In this document: positions 15,358-24,219 of the stretch, piece after piece | Position numbering within the stretch: position 1 is the stretch's first letter | Layout of the letters: each line of letters begins with the position of its first letter | From: Paenibacillus_Z sp042653205 | GTDB taxonomy: Bacteria > Bacillota > Bacilli > Paenibacillales > Paenibacillaceae | Length of the DNA: 64,000 nt | NCBI RefSeq assembly: GCF_042653205.1 | Contig: NZ_JBHSHY010000018.1 | Coordinates: 47,498-111,497 of the forward strand | Direction: 5' to 3' | Position numbers and translations under genes: made by a program | The notes under the pieces: generated by a model | What the model was told of the DNA's origin: nothing | Databases searched by the model: none | Seen by the model: the letters and a program-made list of their open reading frames with translations, nothing else

Positions 15358-16329
15358 ATGACGTTGAGGATGAATCGAAAACAGATGCGCAACCGGACCG
15401 TGCTGCTGTCGGCATCGCTGTTGGCCGGCATGGCGATCGGGCTGTGGATGAACGAACGGATGCCGGAGCGGCAGGAGCTGCCGGCGGCCGCGAAGGCAGC
15501 GGACGAGCCGGCCGGCGCTTCGCAGACGGCGGGCGCGGACGCGGCGGACATGCGGCACGGGCATGGGCATGACGATGCGGCGGATGATGCCGCCAGCGGC
15601 GCCACGGACATGTCCGGCATGGCGGCCAGCGCGGATACCGCGGCTTGGGCGTGGCCGGATGGCGCGCCGCAAGCCGGACAGGCCAGCACGCTGCGCGTGA
15701 CGATCACGGACGCCGCGGGCAAGCCGGACGCCGGGCTGCGGGTCAACCACGAGAAGAAGCTGCACGTGATCGTCGTCAGCCAAGGGCTGTCGACGTTCCT
15801 GCATTTGCATCCCGCGGAGACAGCGGAGCCCGGCGTGTTCGAAGGGGCCGTGACGTTCCCTTCGGCCGGCCGGTATAAGCTCATCGCCGATTTCACGTCG
15901 GCGGATGGGACGCAGCAATGGCGGAGCGCCTGGGTGCGGGCCGAAGGCGGCGGCGGAGCCCGCCTCGAGGAGCCGGCGCTGGCCGTGGACAAGCGGCTCG
16001 AGCGAACCGCGGACGGCGTGGCCGTCAAGCTGTCGTTCGACCGCGAGCCGAAGGCGGGCGAGGCCGTGAAGCTTGCCTTCTCGTTCGCGGACGCCGCGAG
16101 CGGCGAGCCGGTCCGCGACCTGCAGCCGTACCTCGGCGCCGCCGGGCACGTGGTCATTCTCGGTGCCGGTGCGGACGACTATCTGCATACGCACGCGATG
16201 AGCGCGGCCGGCGGGCCGGTCGCGGAGTTTCACGCGACGTTTCCGAAGCCGGGCCTCTATAAGCTGTGGGGGCAGTTTCAGCGGAACGGCCGCGTCCTGA
16301 CGGTGCCGTTCGTCGTCGAAGCCGCCTAG
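15358..16329 (+). CDS. Exported His-rich protein with two YtkA-like domains
   Basis: A 323-residue protein with an N-terminal signal or anchor (VLLSASLLAGMAIGLWM). A low-complexity linker follows, rich in Ala, Asp and His (MRHGHGHDD, with Met-rich DMSGMAA). Two similar beta domains follow, each with a His cluster and a Gly-Tyr-Lys strand: LHVIVVSQ...FLHLHPAE...GRYKLIADF, and GHVVILGA...YLHTHAM...PGLYKLWGQF. This layout resembles YtkA-like secreted proteins. The His and Met clusters suggest metal binding, probably copper, but that is inference. A bidirectional terminator separates it from a small membrane protein on the other strand. Confidence 0.6.
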   Translation: MTLRMNRKQMRNRTVLLSASLLAGMAIGLWMNERMPERQELPAAAKAADEPAGASQTAGADAADMRHGHGHDDAADDAASGATDMSGMAASADTAAWAWPDGAPQAGQASTLRVTITDAAGKPDAGLRVNHEKKLHVIVVSQGLSTFLHLHPAETAEPGVFEGAVTFPSAGRYKLIADFTSADGTQQWRSAWVRAEGGGGARLEEPALAVDKRLERTADGVAVKLSFDREPKAGEAVKLAFSFADAASGEPVRDLQPYLGAAGHVVILGAGADDYLHTHAMSAAGGPVAEFHATFPKPGLYKLWGQFQRNGRVLTVPFVVEAA

Positions 16330-16369
16330 CGAGGCGGCGGAGTATCGGCCGGCACGCTGCCGGCAATCC

Positions 16370-16422
16370 AGAAAAAAGCCGTTCGCGAAAACGATTGCGT
16401 TTCCGCGAACGGCTTTTTCTTA
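16370..16422. terminator. Bidirectional terminator
   Basis: AAAGCCGTTCGCG pairs with CGCGAACGGCTTT and has T-runs on both strands. It serves the two convergent genes around it. Confidence 0.85.
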
Positions 16423-16812
16423 TGCGCGCGAACCGCGGCGCCAGGCCCGGTACGCGCGCATCGCCGTCGCGGCGGCGAGCCAGAACATGGCGACGGCGAT
16501 GACGGGATGCAGCGCGGACACGTACGGGGCGTCCGCGCCGATGTGCGCCGTCATATACTGGAGCATGACGAGCACGAATAGCGCGAGCGAGTACCAACGG
16601 ACGGCTCCGCCGACGCGGCCGAAGAACGTAAGGATGAACGCGGCGGCCGGGACGAATTCGAAGACGTGCACGAACGATGTATGGTCCTTCCAATGCGCGG
16701 CGTCGACCAGGACGGCCATGCCGGCCAGATACGTCTGCGCGGCGACGCAGAGGGCGAACAGCACGGCGAGCAGGAACACGGCGAGCCGGACGTAGCGGTT
16801 GCCTTCGGACAT
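16420..16812 (-). CDS. Small four-helix membrane protein, DUF6220-like
   Basis: A 130-residue membrane protein with four hydrophobic segments: LAVFLLAVLFALCVAAQTYL, the FEFVPAAAFILTFFGRV stretch, YSLALFVLVMLQYMTAHI and LHPVIAVAMFWLAAATAM. Residues such as AQTYLAGMAV, an internal WKDHTSFVH and a late LHP resemble DUF6220 membrane proteins, which are uncharacterised. ATG 16812 is chosen because AAGGAGGAAG lies just upstream; the longer open frame has no ribosome site. Its neighbour on the other strand is the His-rich exported protein. A role in heme or metal handling could be imagined from the His residues but is not supported. Confidence 0.65.
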   Translation of the reverse strand: MSEGNRYVRLAVFLLAVLFALCVAAQTYLAGMAVLVDAAHWKDHTSFVHVFEFVPAAAFILTFFGRVGGAVRWYSLALFVLVMLQYMTAHIGADAPYVSALHPVIAVAMFWLAAATAMRAYRAWRRGSRA

Positions 16813-16974
16813 GCGGGCTTCCTCCTTCGGGGCGGGAAATGGCGATGCGTTGCTTTTATAGAATGGGCAGGACTTCGCTTCTATTGTAAGGTGCTCACGC
16901 GCGCGCCGTATATTGCCCTTAGGTCTAGTTTTGCATGCGTTCCGCCTCAGAATCCTTCCGTCCGCTTCGCGGCA

Positions 16975-16990
16975 ACAGGTACGTACAAGC
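16975..16990. promoter_or_regulatory. Second AraR-like operator, upstream of araR
   Basis: ACAGGTACGTACAAGC matches the perfect araDB palindrome at 13 of 16 positions. A -10-like TATACT lies at 17003-17008 and araR starts at 17055. This suggests autoregulation. Confidence 0.6.
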
Positions 16991-17054
16991 ACGCGGATAT
17001 GCTATACTAGTCCATACAAGTGAAGATCTGCAAGCAGAATGAACGAGGTGCCGC

Positions 17055-18185
17055 GTGAAGGAACAGCAAACGCCGAAATACCGGCAATTGAAAGAAGAAA
17101 TCGTCTCGTGGATCGCGACGGCGCAATTCAAGCCGCACGACAAGCTCCCGTCGGAAAACGAGATCGCCGCCCGCTTCGGCTTCAGCCGGCAGACGGTGCG
17201 CCAGGCGCTCGGCGACCTGGAGGCGGAAGGGTGGCTCTACCGCGCCCAGGGGAAAGGGACGTTCGTGGCCGAGGCGGAGCTCGGGCAAGGGCGGCCGGAA
17301 GCGCAGCGGAAGCTGACGATCGGCATGATGACGACGCATATCTCGGACTATATCTTCCCGACGATCGTCCGCGGCGTGGAATCCGCGCTGCGCGCGCACG
17401 GGGCGCGGCTCCTGCTCGCGAGCACGGACAACGAGAAGGAGCGCGAGCGGGAAAGCCTGGAATCGATGCTGCTGCAGCAGCAGCTCGGCGGGCTGATCGT
17501 CGAACCGACGAAGAGTGCGGAGGGCAACCCGAACCTGGATTATTACTTGGCGCTGGAGGCGCGGCGGATTCCGTACGTCATGCTGAACGAGCGCTACAGC
17601 GACCTCGACGCTCCGTGCCTGAAGGTCGACGACGAGCTCGGCGGGTACCGGGCGGCGGAGCATCTGGCGAAGCTCGGCCATCGGCGGATCGCCGGTTTTT
17701 TTAAGACGGACGACTTCCAGGGCGTCTACCGGATGCGCGGCTTCATGCGCTGCCTGCGGGAGCGGAAGCTGGCGCTGCAGCCGGACTTCCTCGTCCGGTA
17801 CGCGACCGAGGAGAAGGACGCCAAGCCGGCCGAGGCGCTTGCGGAGCTGCTGCGGCGGCCGGCGGACGCGCGGCCGACGGCGATCGTCTGCTACAACGAC
17901 GAGCTGGCCGTCCGCCTGCTGGACATCGTGCGGCTGAGCGGCTTGTCCGTACCGGCCGACCTGTCGATGGTCGGCTTCGACGACGCCAGCCTGGCGACGG
18001 CGACGGAGGTGAAGCTGACGACGCTGGAGCATCCCAAGACGCGGATGGGCGAGGACGCCGTGGCGCTGCTCATGCGATGCATGAGCGGGCAAGCCGAGGC
18101 TGGCGAGGCGGGCGACGTCGTGTACGATCCGAAGCTGATCGTCCGCCAATCGACGGGCCCGGCGCCGGAGACGGAGGCGAAATAA
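17055..18185 (+). CDS. araR: AraR-type arabinose repressor (GntR head, LacI-type sensor)
   Basis: A 376-residue chimeric repressor. Residues 1-70 are a GntR winged helix (KYRQLKEEIVSWI, LPSENEIAARFGFSRQTVRQ). The rest is a LacI/periplasmic-binding-like ligand domain (RKLTIGMMTTHISDYIFPTI, VDDELGGYRAAEHLAKLGHR, SMVGFDDASLA). This arrangement is that of AraR of Bacillus, which leaves DNA when L-arabinose binds. The start is GTG 17055 behind GAGGTG. It heads the locus araR-araD-araB, and AraR-like operators lie before it and before araD, which supports the assignment. Confidence 0.92.
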   Translation: MKEQQTPKYRQLKEEIVSWIATAQFKPHDKLPSENEIAARFGFSRQTVRQALGDLEAEGWLYRAQGKGTFVAEAELGQGRPEAQRKLTIGMMTTHISDYIFPTIVRGVESALRAHGARLLLASTDNEKERERESLESMLLQQQLGGLIVEPTKSAEGNPNLDYYLALEARRIPYVMLNERYSDLDAPCLKVDDELGGYRAAEHLAKLGHRRIAGFFKTDDFQGVYRMRGFMRCLRERKLALQPDFLVRYATEEKDAKPAEALAELLRRPADARPTAIVCYNDELAVRLLDIVRLSGLSVPADLSMVGFDDASLATATEVKLTTLEHPKTRMGEDAVALLMRCMSGQAEAGEAGDVVYDPKLIVRQSTGPAPETEAK

Positions 18186-18190
18186 AGCAG

Positions 18191-18219
18191 TCGACACACT
18201 TGTACGTACAAGTTATAAT
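18191..18219 (+). promoter_or_regulatory. araDB promoter with embedded AraR operator
   Basis: TCGACA (18191-18196) and TATAAT (18214-18219) are 17 bp apart. The spacer carries the perfect 16-bp palindrome ACTTGTACGTACAAGT (18198-18213), which resembles the AraR boxes of Bacillus. Bound repressor would block RNA polymerase directly. The leader to araD is about 100 nt. Confidence 0.85.
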
Positions 18220-18325
18220 GAAGACGATAAAAGCAGCGGCGAGTCAGCGCGGGGCTGGCGCGGGCGAAATCGCGTTCAGCGGTGCCGAACGTCCGCCTTG
18301 CAGCCGCGGGGAGGAGAATGGACAA

Positions 18326-19027
18326 ATGCTGGAATCGTTGAAGCAAGCCGTGTGGGAAGCGAACATGGAGCTGCCGCGGCACGGGCTCGTCACGTTCACG
18401 TGGGGCAACGTCAGCGCCATCGACCGCGCCAGCGGGCTGGTGGCCATCAAGCCGAGCGGGGTGCCGTACGCGGAGCTGCGCCCGGAGCACATCGTCATCG
18501 TCGATCTGCAGGGGAATCCGGTCGATGGCGGCCTGCGCCCGTCGTCCGATACGCCGACGCACGCCGCCTTGTACCGGGCGTTCGAGGGCATCGGCGGCAT
18601 CGTGCACACGCATTCGCCCTGGGCGACGAGCTGGGCGCAGGCCGGACGCGGGATCCCGGCGCTCGGCACGACGCACGGCGATTATTTTCACGGGGAAATC
18701 CCGTGCACGCGCCCGATGACGGAAGCGGAGATCCTCGGCGCGTACGAGCTCGAGACGGGCAATGTGATCGTCGAGACGTTCCGCGAGCGCGGCATCGACC
18801 CGAACCGCGTGCCCGCCGCCCTCGTGTACAGCCACGCGCCGTTCTGCTGGGGCAAGGACGCGCATAGCGCGGTCCATAACGCCGTCGTCGTCGAAGAGGT
18901 GGCCAAGATGGCGCTGCATACGTTCCAGCTGAATCCGGAGGCCGGGCCGATGGACCGGCAGCTGCTGGACCGCCACTACTTGCGCAAGCATGGTGCAAAC
19001 GCTTACTACGGCCAGTCGCAGGGCTGA
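18326..19027 (+). CDS. araD: L-ribulose-5-phosphate 4-epimerase
   Basis: A 233-residue class II aldolase-like epimerase that converts L-ribulose-5-phosphate to D-xylulose-5-phosphate, the last step of arabinose entry into the pentose phosphate pathway. Zinc ligands are visible in HTHSPWAT and again at YSHAPFCWG, with TWGNVSAID and KPSGVPY near the N-terminus. The protein ends HGANAYYGQ, as in E. coli AraD. ATG 18326 is chosen; another ATG at 18318 is out of frame. It is the first gene behind the AraR-controlled promoter and precedes araB by 125 bp. Confidence 0.95.
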   Translation: MLESLKQAVWEANMELPRHGLVTFTWGNVSAIDRASGLVAIKPSGVPYAELRPEHIVIVDLQGNPVDGGLRPSSDTPTHAALYRAFEGIGGIVHTHSPWATSWAQAGRGIPALGTTHGDYFHGEIPCTRPMTEAEILGAYELETGNVIVETFRERGIDPNRVPAALVYSHAPFCWGKDAHSAVHNAVVVEEVAKMALHTFQLNPEAGPMDRQLLDRHYLRKHGANAYYGQSQG

Positions 19028-19152
19028 GCGCGAAGCTGGCGCGACTTTGCAACGCATCGCAGCGCGCTAATACGTAACGCCTTTATACGTAACGCACTTA
19101 TACGCAGCACGCATACCGAACGCATTCCTAACCCGGAAGGAGCCTTCTTAAG

Positions 19153-20847
19153 ATGACGCAAAAATACGCAATCGGCGTGGACTACGGCACGGAATCCGGC
19201 CGCGCGGTGCTCGTGCGCCTGGCCGACGGCGCGGAGATCGCCGAGCACGTCACCCCCTACCGCCATAACGTGATCGACGAGCGCCTGCCCGGCACCGGCC
19301 TCAAGCTGGAGCACGATTGGGCGCTGCAGCATCCGCGGGACTATATCGAGGTGCTGGAACAGTCCGTCCCGGCGGTCGTGCGCGAGTCCGGCATCGATCC
19401 GTCCGAGATCATCGGCCTCGGCATCGACTTCACGGCCTGCACGATGCTGCCGGTCGACGAGGCGGGACAACCGCTCTGCTTCGAAGAGGCGTACGCCGCC
19501 AACCCGCACAGCTGGGTGAAGCTGTGGAAGCATCACGCGGCGCAGGACGAGGCGGACCGCATCAACGAGATCGCGGCAGCCCGCGGCGAAGCGTTCCTTC
19601 CCCGTTACGGCGGCAAGATTTCGTCCGAGTGGATGCTGGCGAAAGCGTGGCAGATTCTGAACGAGGCGCCGGACATCTACGAACGGGCGGATCAGTTCGT
19701 GGAAGCGGCGGACTGGGTCGTCGCCCAAATGACGGGCCGCATCGTGCGCAACAGCTGTACCGCGGGCTACAAGGCGATCTGGCATAAACGGGACGGCTAT
19801 CCGGGCCGCGAATTTCTGAAAGCGCTTGATCCGCGGCTCGAGACGCTCGCCGAGACGAAGCTGCGCGGCGACGTGATGCCGCTCGGCACGAAGGCTGGCG
19901 AGCTGACCGCCGGCATGGCCGCGCGCATGGGGCTTGCCGCGGGCACCGCGATCGCCGTCGGCAATGTCGACGCGCACGCGGCCGTGCCGGCCGTCGGCGT
20001 CGTGACGCCGGGCAAGCTCGTCATGGCGATGGGCACGTCGATCTGCCACATGCTGCTCGGCGAGGAGGAGAAGCAGGTCGAGGGCATGTGCGGCGTCGTC
20101 GAGGACGGCATCATTCCAGGCTACTACGGCTACGAAGCGGGCCAATCCGCGGTCGGCGACATTTTCGCCTGGTACGTGGACGAAGCGGTGCCGGCCTACG
20201 TCGCCGAGGCGTCGACAGCCGAGGGCATCGGCGTGCACGAGTGGCTCGAGCGGGAAGCGGCCAAGCTGAACGTCGGCGAATCCGGCCTGCTGGCGCTGGA
20301 CTGGTGGAACGGTAATCGCTCCGTTCTCGTCGACACGAACCTGACGGGCGCGATCGTGGGCCTGACGCTGCTGTCGAAGCCGCAGGAGATCTACCGCGCC
20401 CTGCTCGAGGCGACGGCCTTCGGCACGCGCAAGATCGTCGACGCCTTCCAGGCGAACGGCGTGGACGTGGACGAGCTGTACGCCTGCGGCGGCCTGCCGC
20501 AGAAGAACCGCCTGCTCATGCAAATCTACGCGGACGTCACGAACCGCGAGATCAAGGTCGCGGCTTCGAAGCAGACGCCGGCGCTCGGCGCGGCGATGTT
20601 CGGCGCCGTGGCGGCCGGCGCGGCCAAGGGCGGGTACGACAGCGTCGTGGACGCCGCCGCCGCGATGGCCCGCGTCCGCGAGGAGACGTTCAAGCCGATC
20701 CCGGCGAACGTCGCGGCCTACGAGAAGCTGTACGCGGAGTACAATCGGCTGCACGATTACTTCGGCCGCGGCGCGAACGACGTCATGAAGCGGCTGAAGG
20801 CGATCAAGGAAGAAGCCGCGCGCCGATCGCCGGATGCGGTAGGATGA
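19153..20847 (+). CDS. araB: L-ribulokinase
   Basis: A 564-residue FGGY-family kinase that phosphorylates L-ribulose. Family features include the N-terminal YAIGVDYGTESGRAVLVR, the motif GLGIDFTACTMLPVD, FVEAADWVVAQMTG and the C-terminal ACGGLPQKNRLLMQIYADV. The length is typical. The start at 19153 is preceded by AAGGAGCC. It follows araD in the same direction, with a gap of 125 bp holding two direct copies of TACGTAACGC. L-arabinose isomerase (araA) and a dedicated transporter are not in this window, so they must lie elsewhere. Confidence 0.95.
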   Translation: MTQKYAIGVDYGTESGRAVLVRLADGAEIAEHVTPYRHNVIDERLPGTGLKLEHDWALQHPRDYIEVLEQSVPAVVRESGIDPSEIIGLGIDFTACTMLPVDEAGQPLCFEEAYAANPHSWVKLWKHHAAQDEADRINEIAAARGEAFLPRYGGKISSEWMLAKAWQILNEAPDIYERADQFVEAADWVVAQMTGRIVRNSCTAGYKAIWHKRDGYPGREFLKALDPRLETLAETKLRGDVMPLGTKAGELTAGMAARMGLAAGTAIAVGNVDAHAAVPAVGVVTPGKLVMAMGTSICHMLLGEEEKQVEGMCGVVEDGIIPGYYGYEAGQSAVGDIFAWYVDEAVPAYVAEASTAEGIGVHEWLEREAAKLNVGESGLLALDWWNGNRSVLVDTNLTGAIVGLTLLSKPQEIYRALLEATAFGTRKIVDAFQANGVDVDELYACGGLPQKNRLLMQIYADVTNREIKVAASKQTPALGAAMFGAVAAGAAKGGYDSVVDAAAAMARVREETFKPIPANVAAYEKLYAEYNRLHDYFGRGANDVMKRLKAIKEEAARRSPDAVG

Positions 20848-20991
20848 TCGGCTAGAACCGGACTTCTCGCATTTTGCTGCACAGCGGGCAGCGGAGAAAG
20901 CGTACAATAGGTAGGAACATGCAATTGGAAGGTCGCAAGAGGAAACGCACATTTTGGCCCGATTCGGGCGATGCGGAGGCGGGTAACGGCG

Positions 20992-22254
20992 ATGGAACCC
21001 CGGGAACGGTTTGTGGAAGCGGTCCGAGACGGAGAGGTCGAGGCGGCCGCGAGGCTGCTGGAGGAATATGAATCTTTACGAGAAGGCGTGAACGAGCCGT
21101 GGTTCTCGTTCGATGCGCCTGCCATCGTGGCGGCCGCGGCAATCGGCAGCCGCGCCATGGTCGATCTGCTGCTGGCGCACGGCGCCGATATCAACGCGAA
21201 GAGCGGCTGGTGGGCCGGCGGCTTCGGCGTGCTGCATCATGACCATCGCGAACTGTCGCGGTATTTGATCGAGCGCGGCGCCGAGGTCGATCCGCACGCG
21301 GCCGCGGCGCTCGGCATGCTGGACGCGCTGCGCGCGTTCGCGCGGGAAGATCCCGAATTCGCCAACCGGCGCGGACCCGACGGCCAAGTGCCGCTGCACT
21401 TCGCGTCGTCGAAGGCGGTCATCGATTTCCTGCTCGAGCACGGCGCCGACATCGACCGGCGCGACGTCGACCACGGCAGCACGCCCGCGCAGTGGGCGGC
21501 GAACGACGCCGAGAAGTGCGGCTACCTCGTCGCCCGCGGAGCGAAGCCGGACATCTTCATGGCGGTCATGCTCGGCGACGAGGCGCTGGTCGACCGGCTG
21601 CTGGCGGAGGATCCGGGCTGCATCGACGCCCGGATCGGCGAAGGCGAATTCACGTCCGGCGAGTCGGACGGCGGCCATATCTACGACTACGTCATCGGCC
21701 GAACGTTCACGCCGCTCTTCCTGGCCGCGCACCGCGGCCATGCGGGCATCGCGGCAAAGCTCGCGAGCCTGAGTCCGCTCGGGCAGCGGTTCCTGCTCGC
21801 CTGCGGCACGGCGGACGCGGAGCGCGCGCGGGCCATGCTTCGCGAGCATCCGGACCTGATCGCCTCGCTCTCGCCGCAAGAGCAAGGCCTGCTCGCGGAC
21901 GCCGCGTGGGATCAACGGCTGGCGGCCGTCGGCCTCATGCTGGAGGCCGGCTTCCCGGTCGATGCCCGCAGCCAGGGCTTCACGGCGCTCCACCGGTCGG
22001 CGATGCGGGGGAACGCCGCCATGGCGCGGCTGCTGCTCGAGCACGGCGCGTCCCTGAGCGTGCCGAACGACTACGGCGGCAACGCGCTGTCCAGCTGCGC
22101 CTGGGGCTCCCTGCACATCCGCGATCCGCGCGGCGATTACGCCGAGGTCGCGTCGCTGCTGGCCGCGGCGGGCTCTCCGCTGCCGGCGGAGGCATCGGGC
22201 AGCGGCCCGGTCCGGGAGGTCCTGCTCCGCGCCGGCGTTCCCGGGACGGACTGA
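20992..22254 (+). CDS. Ankyrin-repeat protein
   Basis: A 420-residue protein made almost entirely of ankyrin repeats. Clear units include VDLLLAHGADINAKS, LSRYLIERGAEVD, VIDFLLEHGADIDRRDVDHG, TALHRSAMRGNAAMARLLLE and HGASLSVPNDYGGNALSSC. No signal peptide, catalytic domain or membrane segment is visible, so a cytosolic protein-binding role is likely. The start could be ATG 20992 (GGAGG about 12 bases upstream) or ATG 20971. It has no link to the arabinose genes except position, and a strong terminator follows. The partner protein is unknown. Confidence 0.85.
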   Translation: MEPRERFVEAVRDGEVEAAARLLEEYESLREGVNEPWFSFDAPAIVAAAAIGSRAMVDLLLAHGADINAKSGWWAGGFGVLHHDHRELSRYLIERGAEVDPHAAAALGMLDALRAFAREDPEFANRRGPDGQVPLHFASSKAVIDFLLEHGADIDRRDVDHGSTPAQWAANDAEKCGYLVARGAKPDIFMAVMLGDEALVDRLLAEDPGCIDARIGEGEFTSGESDGGHIYDYVIGRTFTPLFLAAHRGHAGIAAKLASLSPLGQRFLLACGTADAERARAMLREHPDLIASLSPQEQGLLADAAWDQRLAAVGLMLEAGFPVDARSQGFTALHRSAMRGNAAMARLLLEHGASLSVPNDYGGNALSSCAWGSLHIRDPRGDYAEVASLLAAAGSPLPAEASGSGPVREVLLRAGVPGTD

Positions 22255-22305
22255 CGGCCCGCCGCCAGTCTCGCCGCCGCCGCCCGGCCAAGCAAATATT
22301 AGTGC

Positions 22306-22340
22306 CATTCAGCCCGCCTCCGGCGGGCTGAATGCGTTTT
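22306..22340 (+). terminator. Rho-independent terminator
   Basis: CATTCAGCCCGCC and GGCGGGCTGAATG form a 13-bp perfect stem with a 3-nt loop, followed by CGTTTT. It ends the ankyrin gene. Confidence 0.85.
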
Positions 22341-22359
22341 CATGAACCCTCTCCGATGC

Positions 22360-22365
22360 TATAAT
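22360..22365 (+). promoter_or_regulatory. Possible -10 box for the sensor kinase operon
   Basis: A perfect TATAAT lies 44 bp before the kinase start. The -35 region (TTTTCA at 22337) is weak and overlaps the end of the terminator. Confidence 0.4.
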
Positions 22366-22408
22366 AACGTCGATGGACGTCATAACCGGAGCCGGGGGAG
22401 ACTCGCCC

Positions 22409-24214
22409 ATGAACGTACTGCGCAAGCTGCCCATCCGCGGGCAAATGTATATGATCGCGCTGCTGACGATGGCCGTGTTCGTCGCGATCCTGCTGTTCAA
22501 CTACAACCGCAGCGCCTCCTTCATCTCCAAAAACAACGAAGTGTACACGAACGATATATTCGGGCAGATGGAGCAGACGATTCTGTCCAACTACGACGTC
22601 GTCAAATGGCTGACGTACAACATCGCTTACAATAAATCGATCCAGGATTACCTGTTCGACGAGGACATGCTGTCCAAGGTGCAGCGGTATCCGACGATCA
22701 AGAACCTGTTCTTGAATCTCTCGACGGTGAAGCCGGGCATCTCGGACTTCGTCGTCGTCGGCAAGAACGGCGACTGGTTCTCGCTGCAGGGCTCGTCCGC
22801 CAGCGAGTTCGGCGATTTCATGCCGAAGAAGGCCGATTCCTACTTCTCCAAGGCGGAGGAATGCAAAAGCCCCGTCGGCGCTTCGAGCTACTGCTTCGCG
22901 GTCGGCACGAATATTTTCTCGAGCGACCTGAAGCGCGAATACACGAACGTCATCGGACGGATCATCCTGATCATCGACGTGTCGACGCTCACCGGGGGAT
23001 ACGACCTGAAGTCGCTGCAGCCGGGCACGGACCTCTACCTGCTCGACCGGACGGGCCGCATCTTCATGAGCAACGACCGCGGCATGATCGGCAAGCCGTT
23101 CGAGATGCCGCCGATGACGGGCAACAGCGGCGTCGTCCGGCTGAACGGCGAGCTGACGCATGTCCAGGTGGACGAGCTGCCGCAGATCGGCGGCCGGATC
23201 GTCCGGGTCATCCCCGACGACGTCTTCTTTCGGGACATCCGCAAGCTGCAGCGGGAGACGCTCCTGGCGCTGGCCGCGGGCATCCTGCTGCTGGCCGTGC
23301 CGTTCCTGCTCATCCTGAACAACATGATCTTCCCGATGCGCAAGCTGTACCAATACCTGCGCATCAGCGACAGCGGCGACCTCAACAAGCGGATCGACCT
23401 GCGCGGCTCGGCCGAGGCGGCCGTCATCGGCAACCGGTACAACCAGATGCTCTCGAGCATCCAGCATTTGACCCGGCAGCTGGTGGAGTCGAACGAACGG
23501 CTGTACCGGACGGAGATCGAGAAGAAGCAGGCCGAGTTCGATTTTTTGAAAAGCCAGGTCAATCCGCATTTCCTGTACAATACGCTTGACGCCATCCGCG
23601 GCATCGCCGCGGAGCGCGAGGTGCCGGAGATCCGGGACATGACGCGGTCGCTGTCGCGGATCTTCCGCTACAGCATCAAGGGGCACGACATCGTGCCGCT
23701 CGGGGAGGAGCTTCGGATCGTCGAAGCGTTCATGAACATCCAGACGATCCGCTTCTCGCACCGGTTCCGGTTCGCTTGCGCCGTGCCGGACGCGCTGCTC
23801 GCGGTGCCGGTGCCGAAGATGATCCTGCAGCCGATCGTCGAGAACGCCGTCTACCACGGGCTCGAGCCCCAGTACGAGCTGGGCACGCTGACGCTGACGG
23901 CGGCGGCGGAAGGCGGCGAAGCCGGCGGCGCGGCGGGAGCCCGCGGCCACGACGGCGGCGCGGTCCTGGTGCTGACCGTCCGCGACGACGGCGTCGGCAT
24001 GGACGAGGCGCGGCTTGCGGACGTCCGCGAGCGGCTGAGGACGGCCGGCGGGCGCGGCGGGGAACCGGACGGCAGCCGGGGCATCGGGCTGGCGAACGTG
24101 CATCATCGGCTGCAGTTTCTTTACGGAAGCGATTACGGCCTCGCGATCGACGGCCGGCCAAGAGCGGGAACCGAAGTGACGCTCCGCATCCCCATCTCCG
24201 AAGGAAGGCGGTGA
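22409..24214 (+). CDS. YesM-type sensor histidine kinase
   Basis: A 601-residue membrane sensor kinase. It has an N-terminal membrane segment (YMIALLTMAVFVAILLF), an extracellular sensor of about 250 residues, a second segment (LALAAGILLLAVPFLLIL), a HAMP region and a His_kinase domain with the phospho-acceptor in NPHFLYNTLDAIRG. The ATPase domain shows ILQPIVENAVYHGL and VRDDGVGMDEA. It is of the YesM type, which senses extracellular carbohydrate signals. The start at 22409 has GGGGGAG upstream; an earlier ATG at 22373 lacks a site. The stop lies 5 bp before the response regulator ATG, so the two are co-translated. Confidence 0.93.
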   Translation: MNVLRKLPIRGQMYMIALLTMAVFVAILLFNYNRSASFISKNNEVYTNDIFGQMEQTILSNYDVVKWLTYNIAYNKSIQDYLFDEDMLSKVQRYPTIKNLFLNLSTVKPGISDFVVVGKNGDWFSLQGSSASEFGDFMPKKADSYFSKAEECKSPVGASSYCFAVGTNIFSSDLKREYTNVIGRIILIIDVSTLTGGYDLKSLQPGTDLYLLDRTGRIFMSNDRGMIGKPFEMPPMTGNSGVVRLNGELTHVQVDELPQIGGRIVRVIPDDVFFRDIRKLQRETLLALAAGILLLAVPFLLILNNMIFPMRKLYQYLRISDSGDLNKRIDLRGSAEAAVIGNRYNQMLSSIQHLTRQLVESNERLYRTEIEKKQAEFDFLKSQVNPHFLYNTLDAIRGIAAEREVPEIRDMTRSLSRIFRYSIKGHDIVPLGEELRIVEAFMNIQTIRFSHRFRFACAVPDALLAVPVPKMILQPIVENAVYHGLEPQYELGTLTLTAAAEGGEAGGAAGARGHDGGAVLVLTVRDDGVGMDEARLADVRERLRTAGGRGGEPDGSRGIGLANVHHRLQFLYGSDYGLAIDGRPRAGTEVTLRIPISEGRR

Positions 24215-24219
24215 TTCGC

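Noticed and set aside
16813..16992. N-terminal extension of the DUF6220-like gene
   Set aside because: The added residues are polar with no family match, and the ribosome site belongs to ATG 16812.
19070..19120. Short TACGTAACGC repeats considered as AraR boxes
   Set aside because: They lack the TTGTAC/GTACAA arms of the two supported boxes.
22361..22409. ATG 22373 as the kinase start
   Set aside because: No ribosome site precedes it, whereas ATG 22409 has GGGGGAG at the right distance and starts just before the first membrane segment.
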